Assembly (NCBI GenBank): GCA_019090895.1
Contig: JAHRVB010000184.1
Coordinates: 1-41,518 of the forward strand
Direction: 5' to 3'
Source of the DNA: Kangiellaceae bacterium
Lineage (GTDB): Bacteria; Pseudomonadota; Gammaproteobacteria; Enterobacterales; Kangiellaceae
DNA: 41,518 nt
The position numbers and the translations under genes are program-made. The notes beneath the pieces were generated by a model, which searched no databases, was not told where the DNA came from, and saw only the letters and a list, made by a program, of their open reading frames with translations. Shown in pieces: positions 25,899 through 35,213 of this stretch (position 1 is its first letter; the number at the start of each line of letters is the position of its first letter).

Positions 25899-26981
25899 AT
25901 GGAATGGATGCAGAATATAATTCAGCAGTATTTGCCCTATATTTCAGACAATCAACTTATCCAGTCAGCGCTCATATTCTTGTTTGCAGCGATTGTCGCG
26001 AGTCTTGCCAAATTTATTATTCAGCGTTTACAGGTCATTAGTACCAAGAAAACTGATAATACCGTTGATGATCATATTCTTGATGAGCTCAAACGCCCCT
26101 TACGAATTAGTGTTTTAATTATTGGGGCTCGACTGGCTATTGGCCGATCGGAACTTCTAATCGAACATATGGATATTGTTGAATCGATATTGCTAACGAT
26201 CGTTATCTACTACTGGTTTCGATTTGTTATTAATACATCTCACTATGTACTTAAATATCTGAGTCATAGCGATAGGAAGGCTAAGTTAGTTCAGAGGCAT
26301 ACATTGCCATTATTTGATAACTTAGCGGCCATTATTTTTTATGCAATGGGAGTCTATTTTTTATTAATTGCATGGGAAATAGATATATCAGCCTGGCTCG
26401 CTTCGGCTGGTATTCTAGGTCTTGCACTCAGTTTTGCAGCCAAGGATACGCTGGCTAATTTATTTGCAGGAGTTTTTATTCTTGCAGACAGCCCCTACAA
26501 GTTGGGTGATTTTATTGTATTAGATAGTGGTGAACGTGGCGAAGTTACTCATATTGGAATACGCAGTACACGAATTCTTACTCGCTCTGATGTAGAAATT
26601 ACTATTCCCAATGCCATTATGGGCAATACTAAGATTACCAACGAAACTGCAGGTCCCCATAAGAAATACAGAATTCGAATTCAAATTGCCTGTGCCTACG
26701 GTGAAGATATCTCTCGTGTAAGAGACGCTCTTTCTGAAGTCGCAGCGCAAGCGAGTAACATTGAAGATGAGCCAGCTCCCAGAGTACGGTTTCGAACTTT
26801 CGGCGACTCGGGCTTAAATTTCGAATTACTTTGCTGGGTTTCTGAGCCAGTCCTTCGAGGAAGGGTCAGTGATTCTATTAATGAAGCGGTTTATAATAAG
26901 TTTCTTCAAGAGAAAATTGAAATTCCATTTCCGCAACGAGATATCAACATTCGGTCAATGCCGAACAATAACATCCTATAG
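25899..26981 (+). CDS. MscS-family mechanosensitive channel
   Basis: Inner-membrane small-conductance mechanosensitive channel homologue, opened by membrane tension to release solutes on osmotic down-shock. The product has 360 residues with four or so membrane helices (about 20-45, 68-85, 95-115 and 140-165). The pore helix is Gly/Ala-rich, ASAGILGLALSFAAKDTLANL (split; about 165-185), followed by the beta domain FILADSPYKLGDFIVLDSGERGEV and the alpha-beta C-terminal vestibule domain. It starts 16 bases behind nuoN on the same strand with no terminator between, so it may ride on the nuo transcript. It is not the E. coli MscS orthologue by length (286). Confidence 0.9.
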   Translation: MEWMQNIIQQYLPYISDNQLIQSALIFLFAAIVASLAKFIIQRLQVISTKKTDNTVDDHILDELKRPLRISVLIIGARLAIGRSELLIEHMDIVESILLTIVIYYWFRFVINTSHYVLKYLSHSDRKAKLVQRHTLPLFDNLAAIIFYAMGVYFLLIAWEIDISAWLASAGILGLALSFAAKDTLANLFAGVFILADSPYKLGDFIVLDSGERGEVTHIGIRSTRILTRSDVEITIPNAIMGNTKITNETAGPHKKYRIRIQIACAYGEDISRVRDALSEVAAQASNIEDEPAPRVRFRTFGDSGLNFELLCWVSEPVLRGRVSDSINEAVYNKFLQEKIEIPFPQRDINIRSMPNNNIL

Positions 26982-27054
26982 GTCCGTAATGAGTGAAGCT
27001 ATTCCGAGCACCTTTTGCAAATGCGCCTAAGCAGGTCTTAAGCTTCGGATAGGG

Positions 27055-27076
27055 TTATGTTAAAGTAGCGACATAA
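27055..27076. promoter_or_regulatory. Dyad upstream of the CDF exporter
   Basis: TTATGT and ACATAA form a perfect 6-base inverted repeat with 10 bases between. The right half overlaps CATAAT, a -10-like box about 20 bases before the start codon. The position suits a repressor or metal-sensor operator, but the dyad is short. Confidence 0.25.
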
Positions 27077-27098
27077 TAAAAACCTAGGGATAACAGCT

Positions 27099-28007
27099 AT
27101 GTCACATGGCGCAGATTCAACTAAGTCAATCATCTATGCATTAACGGCGAATTTTTTAATTGCAATTGCCAAATTTTTTGCAGCTTATGTCACTAAATCA
27201 GGTTCGATGCTTGCCGAAGCGATCCATTCTTTAGTTGATAGTGCCAATCAGGTCTTGTTATTGATCGGACTAAAGAAATCGAAACGTCCACCTTCACCTG
27301 AACATCCTCTTGGTTATGGTAAATCGATTTATTTTTGGTCATTTATTGTTGCGCTTATCTTATTTTCCCTTGGTGGCGTCTATGCAATCTATGAAGGCCT
27401 GCATAAATTAGATAATCCTCAATCTCTTGAATCTCCTTTTATTGCGATTGGCGTTTTAGTTTTCGCTATTCTTGCTGAAGGTGGGTCTCTCTGGGGCTGT
27501 ATGAAGGAGATCGATAAGATTAGAAACGGACGAAGTTACTTCAAATGGTTTAAAGAAAGTCGTCAGAGTGAATTGTTGGTGGTTTTCGGTGAAGATATCG
27601 CGGCTCTTGCCGGGCTAGTTTTTGCGCTATTGGCAATCATTCTAACCATGGTGACTGGTGACCCTACTTACGATGCGATAGGAACGATTACCATTGGTGT
27701 ATTACTTGTTTTTATTGCTTTTTTTATCGGCAAGGAAGTAAAAGATTTATTGATTGGACAAGGCGTAGAACCTCACATTAGAGCCGAAATGGAAAAATCA
27801 ATTCTTGATGATGAGCAAGTAGAGAAGGTGTTTAATTTTCTGTCTTTGCAAATGGGTCAAGATGTGATGGTTGCGGTCAAGGTTAAAATGAAAGAAGCAG
27901 ATTCCGCTAACAAACTGATCGCAGATATTAACCAGTGTGAAACTCGATTCAAAGAGTCTTATCCTCAGGTGAAATGGTTATTCTTCGAACCTGATGTGAA
28001 AGATTAG
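27099..28007 (+). CDS. Cation diffusion facilitator (CDF) family transporter
   Basis: Proton-driven exporter of divalent metals such as Zn, Co, Mn or Fe; the metal cannot be told from sequence. The product has 302 residues with six membrane helices and a C-terminal metal-binding-like domain (about 215-300). Seen: the first-site residues H43 and D47 in AEAIHSLVDSANQ, the family loop PPSPEHPLGYGKSIYFW, and a second site reading GEDIAALAG in helix 5. This second-site form resembles the ZnT9/SLC30A9 branch rather than FieF. It is transcribed alone, convergent with aroG. Confidence 0.9.
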   Translation: MSHGADSTKSIIYALTANFLIAIAKFFAAYVTKSGSMLAEAIHSLVDSANQVLLLIGLKKSKRPPSPEHPLGYGKSIYFWSFIVALILFSLGGVYAIYEGLHKLDNPQSLESPFIAIGVLVFAILAEGGSLWGCMKEIDKIRNGRSYFKWFKESRQSELLVVFGEDIAALAGLVFALLAIILTMVTGDPTYDAIGTITIGVLLVFIAFFIGKEVKDLLIGQGVEPHIRAEMEKSILDDEQVEKVFNFLSLQMGQDVMVAVKVKMKEADSANKLIADINQCETRFKESYPQVKWLFFEPDVKD

Positions 28008-28028
28008 ACTGCCAAATAGAACAACTCG

Positions 28029-28061
28029 CCAACGCTCATGAAGATAAGATGAGCGTTGGCT
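28029..28061. terminator. Hairpin between the CDF exporter and aroG (convergent)
   Basis: A perfect 12-base-pair stem, GCCAACGCTCAT / ATGAGCGTTGGC, with a 9-base loop lies between the two stop codons. It has no T run on either side, so it may be a bidirectional transcript-end hairpin or a Rho-dependent trimming stop. Coordinates may be off by one. Confidence 0.6.
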
Positions 28062-28072
28062 AGAAATGCAGA

Positions 28073-29116
28073 CTAACCGCGCTTGGCTTGAGACAAGGTC
28101 TCCAGTATTGATTCTGTGTCAGGCCAACCAATACAACCGTCGGTTATACTCTGTCCAAAAATCTCCGCTTTACCCTTCACTAATTTTTGATTTCCTTCCT
28201 CGATAAAGCTCTCGATCATGACTCCAAAGATAGATTGCTCACCTTGTTTTAACTGCTCGCAGATATCATCGCATACTGCTAATTGTTGTTTGAATTGTTT
28301 ATTGCTATTGGCATGACTGAAGTCAACCATGAGGTTGCTGTTTAATCCCGCGGCGATAAGCTTGTCACTTACTTCGCGTATATGTTTACTTGAGTAGTTT
28401 GGTTCCGTACCGCCTCTTAGAATGACATGACAATCTTTATTTCCGGCAGTTTCGACAATCGCTGAATGGCCAAATTTTGTTACTGAGAGGAAATGATGTG
28501 GACTGCTGGCAGCACCAATTGCGTCGAGTGCAACCTTTATACTTCCGTTGGTCCCATTCTTAAAACCGACAGGGCAAGACAAGCCAGATGCAAGCTCTCG
28601 ATGGACTTGTGATTCCGTGGTTCGAGCACCTATGGCCCCCCAAGACATCAAGTCAGCAATATATTGCGGAGTAATCATATCTAAATACTCACCGGCTGTA
28701 GGCAGTCCTTTTGTGTTAATGTCCACCAGTAGTTTTCTAGCAAGTCGCAATCCTTCATTAATATTACAGCTATTATTCAAGAAGGGGTCATTGATGAGTC
28801 CTTTCCAACCGACAGTGGTTCTCGGTTTTTCAAAATAAACACGCATCACTATTTCTAATGAATCTTTATATTTCTCTCTAAGTTGCACTAATTTATCGGC
28901 ATACGCCAGTGCAGCTTCAGGGTCATGGATTGAACAAGGACCAATGATGACTAGTAATCTATTGTCGTCGTTGTTCAATATATTATGAATAGCCTCTCGC
29001 CCCTTAAATACGGTTTTCGTGGCTTGTTCTTCCGCAGGAAATTTCTCTAGCAATGCGATAGGAGGAAGCAATTCCTTTATTTTTTTTATTCGAAGGTCGT
29101 CGGTATGATAAGGCAT
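28073..29116 (-). CDS. aroG: 3-deoxy-7-phosphoheptulonate synthase, AroG-like
   Basis: DAHP synthase: condenses phosphoenolpyruvate with erythrose 4-phosphate, the first step of the shikimate pathway; cytoplasmic metalloenzyme. The product has 347 residues (E. coli AroG 350), class I-alpha. Metal-ligand C61 lies in IGPCSIHDP; RVYFEKPRTTVGWKG, GARTTESQVHRELASG and DFSHANSNKQ are the active-site motifs. The N-terminus YHTDDLRIKKIKELLPP and the overall wording match the phenylalanine-sensitive AroG best; tyrosine- or tryptophan-sensitive paralogues remain possible. It stands alone, divergent from lptD across 229 bases. No clear TyrR or TrpR operator was recognised in that gap. Confidence 0.94.
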   Translation of the reverse strand: MPYHTDDLRIKKIKELLPPIALLEKFPAEEQATKTVFKGREAIHNILNNDDNRLLVIIGPCSIHDPEAALAYADKLVQLREKYKDSLEIVMRVYFEKPRTTVGWKGLINDPFLNNSCNINEGLRLARKLLVDINTKGLPTAGEYLDMITPQYIADLMSWGAIGARTTESQVHRELASGLSCPVGFKNGTNGSIKVALDAIGAASSPHHFLSVTKFGHSAIVETAGNKDCHVILRGGTEPNYSSKHIREVSDKLIAAGLNSNLMVDFSHANSNKQFKQQLAVCDDICEQLKQGEQSIFGVMIESFIEEGNQKLVKGKAEIFGQSITDGCIGWPDTESILETLSQAKRG

Positions 29117-29345
29117 GATTTAGCACTTGGTATTAGTCTAGTATTGAGTTAATTATTCTCTATTAGTCGAAAGATTACCAACCCTAAAGCGACTTACTAA
29201 CAATAAGTTATTACATATATTAGGCAAATGAAGAGCGTGGGCCTGACACAAGAGGTAAATGTTTCAACTATTTTGGTAATTAAAATGAGATAAAGGTGAA
29301 AATCTTGTATCATACGCAGCTAAAATCCGTAATTGAGCAACCTAC

Positions 29346-31820
29346 TTGAGTTATCCGACTATTCGTACAAATCACTTGCTTATTCGTACCATAAGTTCAG
29401 TGCTGAGCATCGGAATTTGCACAAGTATTGCGCTGCCTATTTTTGCATCAACCACTGAGCAGGATAGTGATGCTGACAGTGAAGAACCTGTTTATTTTAA
29501 ATCCCAATTTTCTGGTGCAGGTGATACTAACAATAATTACAAGATCCTAAATACCTGTCCTTCCAGGGAACTTTATAACTCGTTAGCCCCTATTTCTCAG
29601 GGTCAAACATCTAATTATCAGGAAGTTGAACAAAACGTTCGTTTAACCGCCGATAGCGTACCGCAAAATGATGAGCGGATATTATCACTGAAAGGCAACG
29701 TAACGATGACTACGTCTATTTCAGAATTAAAAGCAGATTCTTTGGTGAGTGACAAAGAAAAACAACAATTGGTCGCGGAAGGTGGCGTATCGGTTGAAAC
29801 CAAAGAATCGTTACTCCGAGCCGATAATTTCAAGGGAAGTCAGCAAACTCGGCGTTCTAAACTGGAACAAGTCGATTTCCACTTTTTCGAGAATAACGCA
29901 AATGGCCGCGCGGAGTCGATTGAAACAGACGAAACGAATACTGCGACTTTAAAAGAACTCACCTACAGTACTTGCCCAACAGATAATGAAAGCTGGCGAT
30001 TTTCAGCATCCGAGCTAAAACTCGATTCTGAATCTGGCTGGGGGGAAGCTTGGGGGATGTGGCTAAAAGTTAAAGGAATTCCAGTGTTCTATTTCCCTTA
30101 TGTTAACTTTCCACTCGGCGACCAGCGCAAGTCAGGGATTTTACAACCAGCTTTTAGCAATGATGATAAAAACGGCTTAGACATTCTTTTGCCTGTCTAT
30201 TGGAATATAGCACCGCACGCCGATGCCACTTTTAACTTTCGAAATATCCAACACCGAGGACTGCAATTTGGGTCCGAGTTTAGATATATGACTCGATCAT
30301 CGAGTAGCGAGCTCGCTTTCGAATGGTTGGGAGATGATCGACTTGTCAATGATTTGATCGCGGCAGAACCTGATTTGGCTGCGGGTCGATATGGATTGCA
30401 GGAAGATAGATGGGCCGTTTCATTTTCTAACCAGTTCAATTTCAATCAGTATTGGTCGAGTAAGATTAAAACCAGTAAAGTAAGTGACCGTGACTATTTT
30501 ACTGACTTAGGAGCTGGAGCGATTGAATCCTATGGTACTAATAGTCAAACCCAGTTGATTAGTCAAACCGATTTCACTTATCAAGATGATATTTGGCTGG
30601 TATCGTTCTTAGCCGAAGCAACTCAATCCTTACAAGGTGAAGAGCCCTATAGGATAATGCCTAGTGCCGTAGCTAGTGCTGACTATTACCATCAAGAAAG
30701 TGGCTTGCACTGGCAATTTGAAAGCGACCTCACTCGGTTTAGTCATAACGATTCAAGCAAAATCGAAGGTCTAAGACTTAATCTTATGCCCTCAGTCAGT
30801 TTTCCCATTCGAACCAGTTATTCTTGGTTGACGCCTAAAATGAGTTATCAATCCTCGCGATATCAACAAAAAAATGAAATGGAAGAGACTGAAGAAACAA
30901 TTAGTAGGAACTTACCCGTCGTCAGCGTTGATACCGGGCTTTATTTTGATCGTTCCATTGAATGGAAAGGAAGTTCGATCATTCACAGCCTTGAGCCCAG
31001 AGCAAATTACGCTTATATTCCATTACGCAACCAGCAAGATATTCACAATTTTAGCAGCCGTTTGCCTGAATTTTCTTTTTCTCAATTATGGCAAGCTAAC
31101 CGATTTGCCGGCGTCGATCGTGTTGGGGACACTAACCATTTAGCTTTCGCTTTAACCAACCGATTTGTCGATGAACAAACCGGTGCTCAACTATTAGCTT
31201 TTTCGTTTGGTCGTAAGAACTATTTTGAAGATAGGCAAGTCGTATTAGAAGCCAGTGATTCTATCGATAACTCAACTCATTCGACTTGGTTGGCGGAAGT
31301 GACGTATCAGCCCGATCCGACTTTCGAATTTACTGGATTTATCGAATGGTCGGATGATAATCGAGATCAAAACATTAACAACGGGACAAATCTTGCCCGC
31401 AGTCAGATAAAATTTGAACCGAAACCCGATCATATTGTCAATTTATCTCACAGGCTAAGAAATAAAGATGGTTTTTCTAACGAAGAACTCGATCTGTCCT
31501 TTGCTTGGCCGATAAATGAGCAGTGGCGATTGGTGGGAAGATGGTATAATGATCTCGAGCGAGGACGAACATCTGAAACCTTGTTTGGTTTTGAATATCA
31601 GTCTTGTTGTTTTGCTGTTAATTTAGTTTCTAGGCGTTATTTAGATGTTCGACTTGATGCTTTTGGTAATCCCACTGCGCAAGGTGCAGCAGCAGCACTC
31701 GATGACGAATTTAATAGTGGGATTGAATTGCAGTTTGTATTTAAAGGTTTCGGAAGTGCCGGAAACGATGTTTCGGCATTATTAACAAAGAGTATTAGAG
31801 GTTATCAGGCAAGAGATTAG
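29346..31820 (+). CDS. lptD: LPS-assembly protein LptD
   Basis: Outer-membrane barrel that inserts LPS in the outer leaflet, partnered with LptE. The product has 824 residues (E. coli 784). It has a signal peptide to about residue 34 (ALPIFA), an N-terminal OstA/jellyroll domain (about 90-240) and a long barrel. All four cysteines of the essential disulfides are present: C71, C210 and the pair C754-C755. No ATG precedes the signal peptide: the first standard codon after the in-frame TGA is TTG at 29346, with only GAG about 8 bases upstream. GTG at 29400 is inside the signal region. SurA, which helps fold LptD, is encoded next. Confidence 0.95.
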   Translation: MSYPTIRTNHLLIRTISSVLSIGICTSIALPIFASTTEQDSDADSEEPVYFKSQFSGAGDTNNNYKILNTCPSRELYNSLAPISQGQTSNYQEVEQNVRLTADSVPQNDERILSLKGNVTMTTSISELKADSLVSDKEKQQLVAEGGVSVETKESLLRADNFKGSQQTRRSKLEQVDFHFFENNANGRAESIETDETNTATLKELTYSTCPTDNESWRFSASELKLDSESGWGEAWGMWLKVKGIPVFYFPYVNFPLGDQRKSGILQPAFSNDDKNGLDILLPVYWNIAPHADATFNFRNIQHRGLQFGSEFRYMTRSSSSELAFEWLGDDRLVNDLIAAEPDLAAGRYGLQEDRWAVSFSNQFNFNQYWSSKIKTSKVSDRDYFTDLGAGAIESYGTNSQTQLISQTDFTYQDDIWLVSFLAEATQSLQGEEPYRIMPSAVASADYYHQESGLHWQFESDLTRFSHNDSSKIEGLRLNLMPSVSFPIRTSYSWLTPKMSYQSSRYQQKNEMEETEETISRNLPVVSVDTGLYFDRSIEWKGSSIIHSLEPRANYAYIPLRNQQDIHNFSSRLPEFSFSQLWQANRFAGVDRVGDTNHLAFALTNRFVDEQTGAQLLAFSFGRKNYFEDRQVVLEASDSIDNSTHSTWLAEVTYQPDPTFEFTGFIEWSDDNRDQNINNGTNLARSQIKFEPKPDHIVNLSHRLRNKDGFSNEELDLSFAWPINEQWRLVGRWYNDLERGRTSETLFGFEYQSCCFAVNLVSRRYLDVRLDAFGNPTAQGAAAALDDEFNSGIELQFVFKGFGSAGNDVSALLTKSIRGYQARD

Positions 31821-31848
31821 CGCCTTGATAGATAAGAAACGTATTCAT

Positions 31849-31874
31849 CAGCAATTGATTGCTGGTTTTGTTTT
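31849..31874 (+). terminator. Small terminator-like hairpin between lptD and surA
   Basis: CAGCAA-TTGA-TTGCTG, a 6-7-base-pair stem, is followed by GTTTTGTTTT. It could partly end lptD transcripts and set the ratio of lptD to surA; the stem is short, so read-through is likely. Confidence 0.45.
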
Positions 31875-31894
31875 AGAAATAAAATGGTTGATAG

Positions 31895-33193
31895 ATGAAA
31901 AATATATTAAGTAGTGTCATTGGTATTTTGTTATTTGCGGTTATTCACGGTGCAAATGCGGAAGAGCAGTTGCTCGATAGGGTCATTGCGATTGTAGACG
32001 AGAATGTTGTACTAGAAAGTGAACTGGTTCGACGAACTAATGCGATCATCACTCAAATTAGGGCGCGAGAGCAAGCTGTTCCTTCGAAAAAAATATTAAG
32101 AAAACAAGTACTTGAAAGGCTAATCATTGAGTCATTGCAAATTCAAACGGCGAAGCGCGTCGGTGTAAGAATCGATGATCAAGAACTGAGCGCGACTATC
32201 GATAAAGTTGCAGAGGGTTCAAAAATTTCAGCTGATCAGTTGAAAGAAAAGGTTGAACAAGACGGAACCGCTTGGGCTATTTTTAGAGAAGACATCAGAA
32301 ACGAAGTTATGATCGATCGGGTTCAAAGAGGAATGGTTCAACGGAGAATCCAAGTCAGTGACAAAGAAATTGATAATATCGTTAACCAGATGGACAAAGA
32401 AGGAGAGACACGAACTCAATATCACTTAGGCCACATTCTCATCTCATTGTCCGAAAGTGCGACACCTGAGGAATTGTCTGTCAAACGAGAAGAGGCGAAG
32501 AAAATTATTGACGCATTACGTAATGGCTCGAATTTTGAAGAATTTGCGATTGCATTTTCAAGTGGTCAAAATTCACTAGAAGGCGGTGATATGGGCTGGC
32601 GTAGCTTGAACCAATTGCCTACATTGTTTTCAGGCACGGTGAAAAATATGGCGGTGAATGACGTCAGCGAACCACTAAGAAGTGGAAGCGGATTACACAT
32701 TCTGTATTTAAAAGATAAGAAAGGTGGTTTCGCTGCCCAAGTCGTTGTGCAGACAAAGGTCAGGCATATTCTCGTCTCCCCTGACGCGATCACTAGCGAT
32801 GAACAGGCGAGAGACAAAGTCGCCCTGGCGAGAGATAGAATTTTGAATGGCGATGACTTCACTACTGTTGCGGTGGAAGTTTCTGATGATAAATCAAATG
32901 CCGCCCAAGGTGGCGATATGGGATGGATTGATCCGGGAACCTTTGTTAAAGAGTTTTCGGAAGTCATGGATAAGCTGGAGCTTAATGTATTGAGTGAACC
33001 GGTGAAAACTCAGTTTGGCTGGCACATAATGGAAGTAACTGGCCGTCGCGATCAAGACCAAACAGAAAATCGAAAAAGAGATCGAGCTTACCGAATTCTT
33101 TCGAGCCGGAAGTATGAAGAAGAGTTACAAACATGGATCAGTGAGCTCAAAGACCGAGCTCATATCAAATATATAGATGGAAACAAATCATAA
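31895..33193 (+). CDS. surA: Periplasmic chaperone and peptidyl-prolyl isomerase SurA
   Basis: Escorts unfolded outer-membrane proteins, including LptD, to the BAM complex. The product has 432 residues (E. coli 428). The signal peptide is 1-22 (IHGANA). The N-terminal chaperone domain (about 25-170) begins LLDRVIAIVDENVVLESEL. Two parvulin domains follow, about 172-275 (HLGHILISLSE, GGDMGWRSLNQLP) and 285-385 (RHILVSPDAI, GGDMGWIDPGTF), then the C-terminal helix. Domain order and length are standard. pdxA follows after 59 bases. Confidence 0.97.
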   Translation: MKNILSSVIGILLFAVIHGANAEEQLLDRVIAIVDENVVLESELVRRTNAIITQIRAREQAVPSKKILRKQVLERLIIESLQIQTAKRVGVRIDDQELSATIDKVAEGSKISADQLKEKVEQDGTAWAIFREDIRNEVMIDRVQRGMVQRRIQVSDKEIDNIVNQMDKEGETRTQYHLGHILISLSESATPEELSVKREEAKKIIDALRNGSNFEEFAIAFSSGQNSLEGGDMGWRSLNQLPTLFSGTVKNMAVNDVSEPLRSGSGLHILYLKDKKGGFAAQVVVQTKVRHILVSPDAITSDEQARDKVALARDRILNGDDFTTVAVEVSDDKSNAAQGGDMGWIDPGTFVKEFSEVMDKLELNVLSEPVKTQFGWHIMEVTGRRDQDQTENRKRDRAYRILSSRKYEEELQTWISELKDRAHIKYIDGNKS

Positions 33194-33252
33194 TTGTTAG
33201 AGTGCTTTCTATTTAAGCTCAGCTCAAAGACTAATACTTACTGGCGAAATTA

Positions 33253-34245
33253 ATGAGTGGTGTACCGAGAATTCTACTGACGATGGGGGAACCCGCCGGA
33301 GTAGGTCCAGAGCTGCTGGTTAAGATCGCTCAGCTAAGTTTTGATGTTCAAATAGTTGTATTGGCAAATCGAGAATTGATAGAAAGGCTTGCTCAACAGT
33401 TAGAGTTGAATATTCAGCTTACACCTATCGTTTGGAATGAACCTGCACGATCGCACACTGTAGGCCATCTCTTTTACGAACAAGTTGAACTTCCTGCACA
33501 GGTAGAAACGGGTAGCCTGGACTCACTAAATTCCGCAGCAGTCCTTAATATGTTAACCCGAGCTGGCGAATTGGCTTTGGTTGAAAAAGTCGATGCGATT
33601 ATCACCGCACCCGTACATAAAGCCATTCTAAATGTAGTAGACAGCTCCTTTCTTGGTCATACCGAATTTTTTGCGACTCAAGCTAAGGTTGATCGAGTGG
33701 TAATGTTATTAGCAACCGCTGGACTTCGAATCGCTCTGGCGACGACTCATATCCCATTGGCAAAAGTGGCTAAGACGATTAACCAGCAGCTAGTAGATGA
33801 GGTTGTCTCTGTGATTCATGACAGTTTCACCCAACTCGGTTTAGTTGCTCCAAATATAGCAATTTGTGGCATTAATCCTCATGCTGGTGAAGATGGACTT
33901 CTTGGTACGGAAGATCGCGAGGTGCTTATACCAGTGATAAAGGCGTTGAAAAGTAGAGCAATCCGAGCAAACGGACCGTTTCCTGCTGATAGTTTATTCA
34001 CAAGAAAAAATAGAGGTGAGTTCGATGTATTCTTGGCAATGTATCATGACCAAGGCTTACCTGTTGTAAAAGCGATAGGGTTTGGAGAGTGTGCAAATAT
34101 AACTCTCGGATTACCTTACATTAGAACATCGGTGGATCACGGTACTGCAATCGACATTGCTAGCCAAAAGATCGCATCATCGAGTAGTCTCGAATACGCA
34201 ATAAAATATGCTATAAAACTAGCCAAAGGTGAACTGCCAGAATGA
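33253..34245 (+). CDS. pdxA: 4-hydroxythreonine-4-phosphate dehydrogenase PdxA
   Basis: Oxidises 4-phosphohydroxy-L-threonine in pyridoxal 5'-phosphate synthesis, NAD-dependent; cytoplasmic dimer with a divalent metal at the interface. The product has 330 residues (E. coli 329). The metal histidines align as H166, H210 (CGINPHAGEDG) and H265 (YHDQGLPVVKA). MGEPAGVGPEL at the start and SVDHGTAIDIA near the end are family signatures. The last four bases overlap the rsmA start (ATGA). Confidence 0.97.
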   Translation: MSGVPRILLTMGEPAGVGPELLVKIAQLSFDVQIVVLANRELIERLAQQLELNIQLTPIVWNEPARSHTVGHLFYEQVELPAQVETGSLDSLNSAAVLNMLTRAGELALVEKVDAIITAPVHKAILNVVDSSFLGHTEFFATQAKVDRVVMLLATAGLRIALATTHIPLAKVAKTINQQLVDEVVSVIHDSFTQLGLVAPNIAICGINPHAGEDGLLGTEDREVLIPVIKALKSRAIRANGPFPADSLFTRKNRGEFDVFLAMYHDQGLPVVKAIGFGECANITLGLPYIRTSVDHGTAIDIASQKIASSSSLEYAIKYAIKLAKGELPE

Positions 34246-35054
34246 AAACTTTTGATCCTTCTACTCACAGAGCGAAAAAGCGATTTGGGCAAAACTTCCT
34301 TCATGATTCTTCAATTATCGATCGAATCGTGAAAAGTATTAGAGTAAAGGAAAACGATAATATTGTTGAAATTGGTCCTGGGTTAGGTGCTATCACCCGA
34401 CAAATTTTGCCGGTCACTCAATCAATAAGAGTGATTGAATTGGATAGAGATATTATCCCAAAATTGAAATTCAATTGCGATGGCCTTGGAGAATTGGAAA
34501 TACTACAGACGGATGCTTTAAAAGTAGATTATTCAAACTTTGCAGACAAAGGTCCTCTACGAGTTGTTGGGAATCTTCCATATAATATTTCGACCCCTCT
34601 GTTATTTCGATTGTTTGAATATCTTGATGAAATCCAAGATATGCATTTCATGTTGCAAAAAGAAGTTGTTTTACGAATGGCTGCGGAGCCAGGTAGTAAA
34701 GCCTATGGCCGTTTAAGTGTTATGACTCAGAGTGTGTGCGAAGCGCGAATGCTATTTATTGTTCCTCCTGAATCCTTTACGCCTGCGCCGAAAGTTGATT
34801 CTGCAATTGTTTATTTATGCCCCCGAAAAGTTGCACTGGATATTTCGGATAGGAAATTATTTGCCAGCATAGTAACAGAAGCTTTTAATCAACGAAGAAA
34901 AACCTTAAGAAATGTTTGGCGGAATAGGATCGAAGCTGACAGTTTAGAATCACTTGGGATAAAATCAACATTAAGACCAGAAAATCTTTCCCTCGATGAT
35001 TACGTAAAAGTCGCGAACCATCTATCTGAGCTGGGTCAAACATGCGAAAATTAA
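34242..35054 (+). CDS. rsmA: 16S rRNA dimethyladenosine transferase RsmA (KsgA)
   Basis: Methylates the two adjacent adenines in helix 45 of 16S rRNA (A1518 and A1519 in E. coli numbering) with S-adenosylmethionine, a late step of 30S assembly. The product has 270 residues (E. coli 273). The N-terminal KKRFGQNFLHD, the SAM loop EIGPGLGAITRQIL and the catalytic NLPY (N111-Y114) are intact; the C-terminal helical domain includes EAFNQRRKTLRN. It overlaps pdxA by four bases. apaG and apaH, which commonly follow, are not seen. Confidence 0.97.
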   Translation: MKTFDPSTHRAKKRFGQNFLHDSSIIDRIVKSIRVKENDNIVEIGPGLGAITRQILPVTQSIRVIELDRDIIPKLKFNCDGLGELEILQTDALKVDYSNFADKGPLRVVGNLPYNISTPLLFRLFEYLDEIQDMHFMLQKEVVLRMAAEPGSKAYGRLSVMTQSVCEARMLFIVPPESFTPAPKVDSAIVYLCPRKVALDISDRKLFASIVTEAFNQRRKTLRNVWRNRIEADSLESLGIKSTLRPENLSLDDYVKVANHLSELGQTCEN

Positions 35055-35213
35055 GGTTGAAATTGAATAATTAGTCAGCGAGTCAAGATTGGTTTCACGC
35101 TAAAATTAGGTGATAAAAAAAGTAACTTAGTACCTTAATTATTCTTTTCATTCAGTTTGAATTAATTTTAATGTGTTAAATTAGTCATAATGTCGCTTAA
35201 CGTGGAAGCTATT

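Noticed and set aside
29117..29345. Possible TyrR or TrpR operator between aroG and lptD
   Set aside because: Pieces such as CTAGTATTGAGTTAA recall the TrpR half-site, but no symmetric box with the consensus spacing was found.
32566..32967. 133-codon frame on the minus strand inside surA
   Set aside because: Antisense to the two parvulin domains of surA, no motif.
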